64,000 nt of DNA, from the NCBI GenBank assembly GCA_947450115.1, contig CANFUE010000005.1:1-64000 (forward strand). The letters are read 5' to 3'. Position 1 is the stretch's first letter. Every line of letters begins with the position of its first letter. The position numbers were made by a program, and so were the translations under genes. The DNA is from Acidimicrobiaceae bacterium (GTDB lineage Bacteria > Actinomycetota > Acidimicrobiia > Acidimicrobiales > Ilumatobacteraceae). Positions 9,055 to 18,289 of this stretch are shown here, piece after piece. The notes beneath the pieces are model-generated. The model was given only the letters and a program-made list of their open reading frames with translations, was not told where the DNA came from and ran no database searches.

Positions 9055-9831
9055 CTATTTCTGAAACGCGGGGCAATCGCCTGACTTTTTGAAGTAGCAC
9101 CAGTCGCAGAGCTTGGTGACATTGCAGTGGAATTCGCCGGTACCGCACGAGGCGTCGAGCGATTCTTTCGTTTCCACAATGACACCTTTGGCTACGGCCA
9201 GGTTGACAGGGGTAACTGAAATTTCATGCACTACTGGTTCTTTGAGATACAGCAGCTGCAAACGCGAGGTGGTTTCTTGGTCGGCTTCTTGCAACATGAG
9301 TGCGTATGCAAGGAGTTGAAAAAACTCTTCGTTTTGTGTGGTGAACTTTGATGAGGGCACTTTGCCGGTTTTGTAGTCGGAGATGGCTACTGCCCTATCG
9401 TCTTCAAAAATGAAACGGTCAATGAAGCCGAGCATCTGCACGCCTTCAACGTTGGCTTCTACTTTGTGCTCCATGCCATCGAGCTCAATGTCTTGTGGGT
9501 TCTCAATGCTCCAGAGGTTCTTCATGCATTGGAACGCAGTGAGCTTGAAGTCTTTAATAGAGCCGAGGGGTTCGGCGAGGGCCAGCACTTGCGCTTCCCA
9601 GTTGCCAGCTTCCCAACGAGTGGCGGCAAGTTCACGCACGCGGTCGACCGTGCGCTCTTCGGCTTCTACTTGGTAGAGATGCTCGAGCACATCGTGCACG
9701 AAGGTGCCTACATACTGTTGCCAAGTGGGTGGCTCTTGAATTTTGTCGAACTTAGAGAGTTTGAACTTTTGTGGGCAGTCGCGAAAGAGGCGAATAGAGG
9801 ACGGCGACAAGTAATTCGGCGGCGTGAACAT
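9055..9831 (-). CDS. RecB-like PD-(D/E)XK nuclease with Fe-S cysteines (258 aa)
   Basis: Stand-alone exonuclease domain of the RecB/AddB/Cas4 type. The motifs are present in order: VGTFVHDVLEHLY (motif I His), GFIDRF (Asp), SDYKTG (motif III D..K). One cysteine near the N-terminus (RDCPQKF) and three at the C-terminus (CDWCYFKKSGDCPAF) form the usual four-Cys [4Fe-4S] set of AddB/Cas4-like nucleases. The start is ATG 9831 (MFTPPNYLSPSS) because the upstream open frame overlaps two tiny genes in another frame and lacks conservation-like features. Probable role is DNA end processing or repair. No Cas1/Cas2 nearby, so not a CRISPR Cas4. Confidence 0.82.
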   Translation of the reverse strand: MFTPPNYLSPSSIRLFRDCPQKFKLSKFDKIQEPPTWQQYVGTFVHDVLEHLYQVEAEERTVDRVRELAATRWEAGNWEAQVLALAEPLGSIKDFKLTAFQCMKNLWSIENPQDIELDGMEHKVEANVEGVQMLGFIDRFIFEDDRAVAISDYKTGKVPSSKFTTQNEEFFQLLAYALMLQEADQETTSRLQLLYLKEPVVHEISVTPVNLAVAKGVIVETKESLDASCGTGEFHCNVTKLCDWCYFKKSGDCPAFQK

Positions 9832-9899
9832 ATGGGTCAGTCTTTCAGGTAGGTGTGCAACGGACTGGTCACACCTCCGAAATAGCCAAGGAACGACTA

Positions 9900-10001
9900 T
9901 TAATGAGTGATCGTTATCACTGCGTAAGTGATACTTGCAGCCGCCCAGGCCCATGAGAGCAGGCTGAAAGTCCAGAAGATTTTGTTTGCGTGCTTTTTCA
10001 T
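9900..10001 (-). CDS. Tiny membrane protein 2 (33 aa)
   Basis: ATG overlaps the TGA stop of the upstream 56-aa gene (ATGA), a classic coupling arrangement. The product starts MKKHANKIFWTFSLLSWAWA and continues with a hydrophobic helix ending in ITH. It is one membrane span with a short positively charged N-terminus, so N-in orientation is likely. Function is unknown. Its translation depends on the gene above it, and both lie between a secreted protein gene and the RecB-like nuclease. Confidence 0.5.
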   Translation of the reverse strand: MKKHANKIFWTFSLLSWAWAAASITYAVITITH

Positions 10002-10168
10002 CTAGACGCCACCGTCCAAATGAGATACACATGTGCGCAAACGAAGGTGAAAGAACTCGCATACACAATCTTCGTCATGCGTTCGCGTTCCTTTTGACAT
10101 TCTTCTAGCAATTTAGCCATCCCAAATTCCGGGGAATTGGGTGTATGCACGTTCGAGTAATCAACCAA
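9998..10168 (-). CDS. Tiny membrane protein 1 (56 aa)
   Basis: A strong ribosome site (GGAGG, 10176-10180) sits seven bases before a TTG start, 14 bases after the stop of the 740-aa secreted protein gene. The product has a hydrophilic N-terminal half with a charged helix (AKLLEECQKERERMTK, residues ~19-34) and one membrane span near the C-terminus (IVYASSFTFVCAHVYLIW). Its stop overlaps the start of a second tiny membrane protein. The ribosome site, coupling and clean helix/TM pattern argue that it is real. Function is unknown. Confidence 0.55.
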   Translation of the reverse strand: MVDYSNVHTPNSPEFGMAKLLEECQKERERMTKIVYASSFTFVCAHVYLIWTVASR

Positions 10169-10182
10169 AGGTTTGCCTCCTT

Positions 10183-12405
10183 TTATTTTTTACGACTATA
10201 GCCCTTCGGGCAGGCCGGCTTGAGCGCCGTCACTTTTGTTGTGCGCTTACCTTTTGTGCAGGTCAAGGTAACTGCTTTGGCGAAGCCACTAGCGCATTGT
10301 GGGCGCACCATAGTGACCAAGCGAACTGAGGTGTTCTTGATGCAAACAATACTGGTGACGAGCCCGTAGCCCTTCGGACACTTCGGCTTCACAGCAATGA
10401 CTCGCTTGGCAGAAGCACCGCGACCACACTCAATTGCTGTGGCTGCGGAGAACTTCGCAAGGCAACGTGGCGATGCCGCAACAACAACGTCGACCGTCTT
10501 GCCCTTAATGCAATACTTCGTCACAGCTTTTGCATAGCCGGATGGACACTTCGGAGAAACGGCCGTCACCTTTTTTAATGAAGCTCCCGCAATACAGATG
10601 AGAGTTTTTGCTGGGTTCACACCCATCGCCACTTTCACGGTTGGTGCAGAGAAGGTGAAGTTTGTTGCTGCGAACTTGAACCAGCCGTCGCTGAGTTCAA
10701 TAGTTGTGTTTGCGGCGGCGGTTTTTTGCAGTTCAGTCACCACGTCGGCGGCAACACGGGCAACCACTACTTCATTATCTGGCTCGTCCAAGGTGAGTGC
10801 AGATTCATCGGCCTCTACCTCTTCGAGAGTTACTTCTTCAACAAAAGGCTCCTCTTCGCTGAAGTCGGCTTCAGTTGCTGCTTCATCGTATGTGGCTTCA
10901 GTGGCATCTACGTATTGCTCAACGTCGGGCTCGGTGTATTCGGTTTCTTCCGCGTACACCGTGCTTGGTGCAGCGAGTGTTTTGGAGAATCCGTAGAGGC
11001 ACTCGGCAATGTCGTCGCGCACAGTGAGGTTGTAGGTGCCTTTGAATTCTGTTTTGCCATCTTTTTCATAGTGCGGCGACGCAACTTTGTAGTTGAGTGT
11101 TTTTGTCTCAGTGTTGAACGCTGGCGGCCCTTCGGAATAGAGCAGAGAGTTAGTAGTAACAATTCCTGTCACTCCGGTTGCATCTTTAATGCACGACCCT
11201 GCTGAATTCATTTCGCCTTGAGAGAGCGTACGTACCCGCCACTGGCTGGTGAGCACTGTAGCTCTATCTTTAATGAAGTTTGTCCACAGTTTTAGTTCGT
11301 TGAATGCAGCTTCTGAATATACGCGTGACCCAGCAAAGGCATTGCGTAGCAGTGGGTCGGAACTCATCGGGCCATCGATGCGGCCGCCACAAGCCGCAGG
11401 GCAAATATCAGTAAACCACTTCTGGATATCGGCAGGAAGATCGGGCCACATTGCAAGACCAGCAACTGTTGGAACTCGAACTGGGGCAGCGGCGACAGTA
11501 ACCGTTGTTTTGCCGCCAATGGTTGCGAAATCGATATTGGGGTTTTGCATGCGCCCGTGCAACCAACCAACTGGCTCCGATGAAAGACGAATTTTCAATT
11601 CATAAGAAAAGCCTGCGGGGAATGCATGACCCAGTGCGCACCTGCCCTCTTCAGCCCAAACTATGCATCTGTATTTGCCATAGTCGGCAGCATTACCTGC
11701 GAAAGATACCTTTCCTTTTCCTGTCGCATCGTATTGCTGACGATAAATGTCAATTGAGCAACTCTCATAGCGTGAGTCGCATTTGGTATCAAAGACGCTC
11801 ACCGGAACAATGCTTGCGGAAAGTGACCGTTTGTTTCCCGTTGATTTGTCGCCCCCCACATTTACTATCACCGCATAGTCAGAACCGAATGCATGCGGAG
11901 CACCAGGCAAAGACCAGAGGCTTGGAGTGCGCCCCATGGGGACACCTTTTTCAACTGAGCCGTCGAATTCGTTAGCTCCTTTTTTGGGGAACATTTCTTT
12001 ATAAGTGCCGGCAGTAATTTCTTGGGAAGATGAAATTGACGAAATACCTTCAATGCAGTCGATAGTGATGCTGACAGAACACGGGGCCAATATTGCTTTG
12101 TAGTAGTAGTTATCTGCGTTGGCACATGGTGAAGTAGCTAAGGAAGTGCACAGCAGCTCACCAGTAGATGACGACATAGTAGACATCACCGAAACACTGT
12201 TACCGCCACCAGATGCCTGCACCGAATCTTCAAGAATGATGCCATGCAAACCGAGGGTTGCATCCATGGGGCTTGGCCACTGCTCGTCTTCCACAACGGT
12301 GTCGGCAGCGCCAGCACTGCTTGTTGTGCCAATGACTACTGTGCTCACCAGCAATGCCGGAAGTGCGAAAGCTATTGCAAAAAACGCTTTAAGACGACTA
12401 TTCAT
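10183..12405 (-). CDS. Secreted protein with C-terminal Cys-repeat tail (740 aa)
   Basis: Sec signal peptide (LKAFFAIAFALPALLVSTVV) with probable cleavage after SAGAA near residue 33. The middle is an unrecognised, cysteine-containing extracellular region, followed by a very acidic linker (about residues 475-545, many Glu/Asp/Thr). The last ~140 residues are five ~30-residue repeats of the form CxKG...KVTAVKPKCPKGY, ending CPKGYSRKK. Such Cys/Lys-rich repeats cap many secreted actinobacterial proteins, from memory. A GGGAG ribosome site precedes ATG 12405. It is probably the first gene of a leftward transcript with the two tiny membrane proteins. Role may be surface attachment; not established. 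Confidence 0.75.
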   Translation of the reverse strand: MNSRLKAFFAIAFALPALLVSTVVIGTTSSAGAADTVVEDEQWPSPMDATLGLHGIILEDSVQASGGGNSVSVMSTMSSSTGELLCTSLATSPCANADNYYYKAILAPCSVSITIDCIEGISSISSSQEITAGTYKEMFPKKGANEFDGSVEKGVPMGRTPSLWSLPGAPHAFGSDYAVIVNVGGDKSTGNKRSLSASIVPVSVFDTKCDSRYESCSIDIYRQQYDATGKGKVSFAGNAADYGKYRCIVWAEEGRCALGHAFPAGFSYELKIRLSSEPVGWLHGRMQNPNIDFATIGGKTTVTVAAAPVRVPTVAGLAMWPDLPADIQKWFTDICPAACGGRIDGPMSSDPLLRNAFAGSRVYSEAAFNELKLWTNFIKDRATVLTSQWRVRTLSQGEMNSAGSCIKDATGVTGIVTTNSLLYSEGPPAFNTETKTLNYKVASPHYEKDGKTEFKGTYNLTVRDDIAECLYGFSKTLAAPSTVYAEETEYTEPDVEQYVDATEATYDEAATEADFSEEEPFVEEVTLEEVEADESALTLDEPDNEVVVARVAADVVTELQKTAAANTTIELSDGWFKFAATNFTFSAPTVKVAMGVNPAKTLICIAGASLKKVTAVSPKCPSGYAKAVTKYCIKGKTVDVVVAASPRCLAKFSAATAIECGRGASAKRVIAVKPKCPKGYGLVTSIVCIKNTSVRLVTMVRPQCASGFAKAVTLTCTKGKRTTKVTALKPACPKGYSRKK
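10190..10615 (-). repeat. Five ~30-residue Cys/Lys repeats (protein-level)
   Basis: Coding repeats at the C-terminus of the 740-aa secreted protein. Each unit has one Cys near the start and one in the CPxGY-type end; the second unit is degenerate (RCLAKF) and the fourth reads QCASGF. Divergence is high at DNA level, unlike the YVTN gene repeats. Confidence 0.7.
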
Positions 12406-12442
12406 GATTCTCCCAAGTGCTAGAAGCAGAAGGGTAACAGAC

Positions 12443-12482
12443 CTATTTGTTACAAATGAGCGACGGTTTGTAACTCAAATAG
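12443..12482. promoter_or_regulatory. Long inverted repeat between helicase and secreted protein genes
   Basis: CTATTTGTTACAAA (12443-12456) pairs with TTTGTAACTCAAATAG (12467-12482), giving 14 base pairs with a two-base bulge and a 10-base loop. It lies just after the helicase stop and about 40 bases upstream of the secreted-protein start, both leftward. No T-run follows, so it may be an operator, an mRNA-stability hairpin or a factor-assisted terminator. Confidence 0.45.
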
Positions 12483-12490
12483 AACAACGT

Positions 12491-13669
12491 TTATTCAGGA
12501 AAGAATTTGCGCAGGTCGGCAAGGCGCACGTCATTCGAGAACACTTCAATAGGTGGCTGAATGTCGAGGCGTAGACCACGCTGAATAATGCGGCACGTGG
12601 TGTGCTGGTTGTATTCGGCGAGTGTGACAGCCCAACCATCGCGGCCGGCGCGAGCGGTACGGCCCGAGCGGTGCAAGTAGTTCTTGACGTCAATAGGTGG
12701 TTCGTAGTGAACAACGAGCGACACATCGTCGATGTCGATTCCGCGGGCGGCAACATCGGTGGCAACCAAAATATTGATTTCGCCTTTTTCAAAACGCTTC
12801 AATGCTTTTTCACGTGATGTTTGTGCAAGGTCGCCGTGAATGGCAGCAGCATTGGCTCCAAGGTCGAGCAATGCGCGTTCAACACGGTCGCACTGACGCT
12901 TGGTATCGCAGAACACCACTGTTTGGCCTGAGCCAGCAGCCATGGCGGCAATGACGCGGTCTTTGTCGAGTTTGTGTACGGCGAGAAAGAGGTGACGCAT
13001 GGTGCCCACGGTGTCGGTGGCACTGTCGACGGATACTTCAACAGGGTTCTTCAGGTAACGGCTCACGAGATGGCCCACTTGGCCGTCGAGTGTTGCCGAG
13101 AACAACATGGTTTGGTGTTCGCCGGTCACATGGCGCAGCACCCATTCCACTTGCGGGGTGAAACCGTCGTCGGCCATGCGGTCGGCCTCGTCGAGAATGG
13201 CAACAGAGATTTTGTCGAGGCTGACTTCGTCGGCCTTCATGAGGTCGATGAGACGCAATGGTGTGGCAACGATGAGCTCAACACCTTTTTCGAGTTCTTC
13301 AATTTGCTTGTCGCGCGAGGCACCGCCATACACCGCAAGCACTTTCATGCCGCAGGCTTTAGCAATGGGCTCAAGAACTTCGGCAACTTGCAGTGCAAGT
13401 TCACGTGTAGGAACGAGCACGAGGCCGTGAGGAAAACGAGGGGCAGCATTTTTTGCAATGCGTGAGAGCGCAGGAACACCAAAGGCGAGAGTCTTTCCGC
13501 TGCCGGTGCGCGCGCGGCCACAAACATCGTGGCCTTTCATGGCAACGGGGATGGCTTCGGTTTGGATGGCGAAAGGTGCAGCAAAGCCGGCGGCGGCAAG
13601 ACCGGCATCGATATCGGCTGGCACACCGAGAGCGGCAAAAGCGGTGGGCGTAGAAACTGGTGTAGACAT
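12491..13669 (-). CDS. DEAD-box ATP-dependent RNA helicase (392 aa)
   Basis: RNA duplex-unwinding enzyme of superfamily 2. Motifs in order: Q-motif region FAAPFAIQTEAIP, motif I ARTGSGKT (~53-60), Ia PTRELALQ, Ib VATPLRL, II DEAD (~162-165), III SAT, IV VVFCDTKRQ, V ATDVAARGID and VI HRSGRTARAG. Motif Ib normally reads TPGR; here Gly is replaced by Leu, which is unusual. The protein has only a short tail after domain 2, so it is a minimal RhlE-like core helicase without the low-complexity tail typical of RhlE. Cytoplasmic; likely role in RNA remodelling or cold adaptation. Divergent from the homospermidine synthase gene. Confidence 0.93.
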   Translation of the reverse strand: MSTPVSTPTAFAALGVPADIDAGLAAAGFAAPFAIQTEAIPVAMKGHDVCGRARTGSGKTLAFGVPALSRIAKNAAPRFPHGLVLVPTRELALQVAEVLEPIAKACGMKVLAVYGGASRDKQIEELEKGVELIVATPLRLIDLMKADEVSLDKISVAILDEADRMADDGFTPQVEWVLRHVTGEHQTMLFSATLDGQVGHLVSRYLKNPVEVSVDSATDTVGTMRHLFLAVHKLDKDRVIAAMAAGSGQTVVFCDTKRQCDRVERALLDLGANAAAIHGDLAQTSREKALKRFEKGEINILVATDVAARGIDIDDVSLVVHYEPPIDVKNYLHRSGRTARAGRDGWAVTLAEYNQHTTCRIIQRGLRLDIQPPIEVFSNDVRLADLRKFFPE

Positions 13670-13788
13670 GTTTCTTCAGGGTACTTGTCGCTTGCAGTAA
13701 AAGGGCTTCAATTGCTCAGTTCTGCTGTGACAAAAGTGAAATTTTGGTGCAATTTGTTGCGATGGTGTTTTGAGTCGTTACCTTGACG

Positions 13789-13858
13789 GCGCTTGATCTG
13801 CACCGCCCAAGTGCAAAGACAGAGAGAGCTCCACGTCAACCCTCTCCACCAAAGGAGG
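13789..13858 (+). promoter_or_regulatory. Structured 5' leader of homospermidine synthase gene
   Basis: GCGCTTG (13789-13795) can pair with CAAGTGC (13808-13814). Further on, GAGAG (13824-13828) can pair with CTCTC (13842-13846), while CCTCTCC (13841-13847) can alternatively pair with the strong ribosome site AAAGGAGG (13851-13858). These mutually exclusive pairings could gate translation; this is inference from base pairing alone. Confidence 0.3.
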
Positions 13859-13865
13859 CTTCCGT

Positions 13866-15320
13866 ATGAGCCGACCATCTCGAATTCTGTTTCTTGGCTG
13901 TGGTTCTGTCACACAGGCCGTTTTGCCATTGCTGTTGCGCGATGTGAAAGTGCCCGCAAGCAGCATCACCATTCTCGACTTTGTCGATAACCGACACCGC
14001 ATTGCCAATGAGTTGCAAGCGGGCGTTACTTACAAAGAAATCAAAATTACGCCAGAGAACTTGAGCGATGTGCTTGCTGCTCATGTTGGTTCGGGCGACA
14101 TGCTGATTGACCTCGCATGGAACATTGATGCGCCCACCATTCTCACGTGGTGTCACAACAACAACGTGCGCTATTTGAATACGTCGGTTGAAGTGTGGAA
14201 CCCATATGAAGATATGGCCTCTACTCACCCACTCGACCGCACGTTGTACGTGCGCCACCAAGAACTTGCCCGCATGATTGGCGAATGGGGCGGCAATAGC
14301 GGCCCCACTGCTGTGCTGGAACACGGTGCAAACCCTGGAATGGTGAGCCATTTTGTGAAGCTGGCATTGCGCGAGTTGTCGATGAAGATTTTGAGCGATG
14401 GTATTGCGGGCGATCGCAAGGCTGGCTTGGAAGATGCGCTGGCGAATGACAAGTTCAATATGTTGGCAATGCTGACGGGCACAAAGGTCATTCACATTTC
14501 AGAACGCGATACGCAAATTAGTACGCAGCCAAAAGAGCCGAATGAATTTGTAAACACGTGGTCGGTGGAAGGTTTTTACGAAGAAGGCATTGCACCGGCA
14601 GAGCTGGGTTGGGGTACTCACGAGCGCACGCTTCCGAAGAACGGATTCGCGCACACGAAAAATGGCCCACGTAACCAAATTTGTATTGCACAACCCGGAA
14701 TGGAAACGTGGGTGCGTTCCACTGTTCCTTCTGGTGAAATTCACGGCATGGTGATTCGCCATGGCGAGGCGTACACCATGTGTGAGCACTTGAGTGTTTA
14801 TGACGACAATGGCAATGCCATTTACCGCCCCACCGTTCACTATGCGTACTGCCCCACCGATGCAGCTATTGCAAGCGTGCACGAGTTGCGTTGGCATAAC
14901 TGGGAGATGCAGCCCAAGCAGCGCATTATGAATAACGAAATTCATTCGGGCCGCGACGAGCTGGGCGTGTTGCTCATGGGCCACGACTACAAGAGCTGGT
15001 GGACGGGTTCGCAACTCAGCATCGACGAAGCGCGTGCCATCTTGCCGGGGCAAAGTGCCACCACGTTGCAAGTGGCTTCAAGTGTGATGTCGGCCATTAT
15101 GTGGATGTTCGACGAGCCAGAGCGTGGGGTGTGCGTGCCCGACGACCTGCCCTGGGAAACCCTGTTCAATACGGCTCGCCCGTACTTGGGCACCATGTTC
15201 TCGGGCCCTATTGACTGGGACCCACTGCGCACCCGAGTGCCTGTGTTTCCTGGGTTCAGTGACGAAGGCGCCCGCCTCGACCACAGCGACCCATGGCAGT
15301 TTTGCAACTTCCTTGTTTAA
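13866..15320 (+). CDS. hss: Homospermidine synthase (484 aa)
   Basis: NAD-dependent enzyme of the saccharopine-dehydrogenase-like fold that makes homospermidine from putrescine (or putrescine plus spermidine). The N-terminal Rossmann motif is LFLGCGSVTQAVLPLLL (residues ~8-24). Family-typical blocks include LIDLAWN, LEHGANPGMVSHFVK and TWSVEGFYEEG. Length matches the ~480-residue bacterial enzymes. A strong AAAGGAGG ribosome site lies seven bases before ATG 13866. No ornithine or arginine decarboxylase is in the window, so the putrescine source lies elsewhere. Assignment is firm; product in vivo could also be other polyamines. Confidence 0.92.
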   Translation: MSRPSRILFLGCGSVTQAVLPLLLRDVKVPASSITILDFVDNRHRIANELQAGVTYKEIKITPENLSDVLAAHVGSGDMLIDLAWNIDAPTILTWCHNNNVRYLNTSVEVWNPYEDMASTHPLDRTLYVRHQELARMIGEWGGNSGPTAVLEHGANPGMVSHFVKLALRELSMKILSDGIAGDRKAGLEDALANDKFNMLAMLTGTKVIHISERDTQISTQPKEPNEFVNTWSVEGFYEEGIAPAELGWGTHERTLPKNGFAHTKNGPRNQICIAQPGMETWVRSTVPSGEIHGMVIRHGEAYTMCEHLSVYDDNGNAIYRPTVHYAYCPTDAAIASVHELRWHNWEMQPKQRIMNNEIHSGRDELGVLLMGHDYKSWWTGSQLSIDEARAILPGQSATTLQVASSVMSAIMWMFDEPERGVCVPDDLPWETLFNTARPYLGTMFSGPIDWDPLRTRVPVFPGFSDEGARLDHSDPWQFCNFLV

Positions 15321-15331
15321 CGAAATTGCGG

Positions 15332-15337
15332 TAGCCT
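15332..15337 (+). promoter_or_regulatory. -10 box of the leuA leader transcript
   Basis: TAGCCT lies seven bases before the GTG of the leader peptide, so transcription may start at or next to that codon. No convincing -35 box is visible. Confidence 0.45.
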
Positions 15338-15344
15338 GACCGAA

Positions 15345-17169
<1,825 letters not shown>

Positions 17170-17229
17170 GACCCTGTGCGGCGGCAGAGCCGTCGGGTAC
17201 TCTTACAGAAGTTCAAACAAGGAGAACGT

Positions 17230-17421
17230 ATGAAAGTTGTTGTTGATTTCGATGTATGTGCATCAACCGGTGCGTGCACACAAGTTGCCCCTGAAGTTTT
17301 TGAAATTCGTAAAGATGGCTACCTCTACATCTTGGTAGAAAATCCAGAAGGCGACTTGTTGGCTAAAGCTCAAGAAGCTGCCGACCTCTGCCCTACTGCT
17401 GCCATCACCATCGAAGAGTGA
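17230..17421 (+). CDS. [3Fe-4S]-type ferredoxin (63 aa)
   Basis: Small electron carrier. Cysteines at 10, 16 and 54 in the pattern VCASTGACTQVAPEVF ... LCPTAAI, where the usual second Cys of a 4Fe cluster is Ser/Thr, so three ligands for a [3Fe-4S] cluster. Actinobacterial proteins of this type often serve cytochrome P450s, but no P450 is in the window. AAGGAG six bases before ATG 17230 fixes the start. It overlaps the next gene, pyrF, by four bases (GTGA), so they are translated together. Confidence 0.9.
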   Translation: MKVVVDFDVCASTGACTQVAPEVFEIRKDGYLYILVENPEGDLLAKAQEAADLCPTAAITIEE

Positions 17422-18212
17422 CCTTCCTCTCTTCTCTTCAACAGCGCTGGGAGCACAGTGGCTCCATGCTGTGCGTGGGGCTCGACCCCGATGTATCGCG
17501 ATTGCCAACGCAATTTGCGGGTAAGCCCAACGCACTTGCCGAGTTTTGTATTGCCATTGTCGATGCCACGGCGCAATATGCGTGTGCGTTCAAACCGCAA
17601 ATTGCGTATTTCGCTGCCGAGGGTGCCGAAGCGCAACTTGAACGCGTGTGTGAGCACATTCGTAACGCACACCCCACTATTCCCATCATCTTGGATGCCA
17701 AGCGTGGCGATATTGGCGACACCGCAAAGCTGTATGCACGCGAGGCCTTCGAGCGTTACAACGCACATGCGGTAACGGTGAACCCATACTTGGGCACCGA
17801 CTCACTGGAGCCATTTTTTGCGCACACCGGCCGCGGGGTCATTGTGTTGTGCCGCACGTCGAATGCTGGCAGTGGAACTTTTCAAACACAGCTCATTGAT
17901 GGTGCACCGTTGTATGAACATGTTGCCCGCCGTGCCGCGAGTGAATGGGCAGGCCTTGGTGAGGTTGGCCTTGTAGTTGGCGCTACCTACCCCGAAGAGT
18001 TGGCAAAGGTACGTTCACTTGTAGGCAACATGCCACTGCTCGTTCCTGGTGTTGGTGCACAAGGTGGCGATGCGGCAACTGTTATGCGCGTGGGTCGTGC
18101 CGCAAATGGTTACGGGCTCATCATCAACTCGTCGCGCGCCATTTTGTATGCGTCGTCGGGTGACGATTTTGCTGAAGCAGCAGCGCGTGTTGCTGCCACC
18201 ACGCTTGGCTAA
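17418..18212 (+). CDS. pyrF: Orotidine 5'-phosphate decarboxylase (264 aa)
   Basis: Last step of UMP synthesis, converting OMP to UMP. The catalytic block ILDAKRGDIGDTA (Asp-Lys-x-x-Asp, near residue 92) and LVPGVGAQGGD phosphate loop identify the long (type 2) PyrF found in actinobacteria. GTG start overlaps the ferredoxin stop. The last 15 residues, DFAEAAARVAATTLG, are repeated in diverged form at 21297-21344 beyond the lipoprotein gene, marking an insertion next to this gene. The gene itself is intact. Confidence 0.95.
   Translation: MTFLSSLQQRWEHSGSMLCVGLDPDVSRLPTQFAGKPNALAEFCIAIVDATAQYACAFKPQIAYFAAEGAEAQLERVCEHIRNAHPTIPIILDAKRGDIGDTAKLYAREAFERYNAHAVTVNPYLGTDSLEPFFAHTGRGVIVLCRTSNAGSGTFQTQLIDGAPLYEHVARRAASEWAGLGEVGLVVGATYPEELAKVRSLVGNMPLLVPGVGAQGGDAATVMRVGRAANGYGLIINSSRAILYASSGDDFAEAAARVAATTLG
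18165..18212 (+). repeat. Direct repeat: authentic pyrF 3' end
   Basis: Left member of a 48-bp imperfect direct repeat (40 of 48 bases match the copy at 21297-21344, no gaps). It is the functional pyrF tail. Confidence 0.8.
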
Positions 18213-18289
18213 GAAGTCCCAACGCACCATTCGGGAACTTAACGCGCTGAGCCTTCGTCTAAACTTTCGGTCATACTGAAAGGCGCCTC

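Noticed and set aside
9055-9831. Cas4 of a CRISPR system
   Set aside because: Nuclease motifs fit, but there is no array, Cas1 or Cas2; a stand-alone RecB-like nuclease is more likely.
9832-10068. N-terminal extension of the RecB-like nuclease reading frame
   Set aside because: The region holds two tiny genes in another frame with a good ribosome site and coupling; the extension has no motif and no ribosome site.
13836-14495. 219-aa minus-strand frame opposite homospermidine synthase
   Set aside because: Antisense shadow of a strongly conserved gene; composition typical of a mirrored reading frame.
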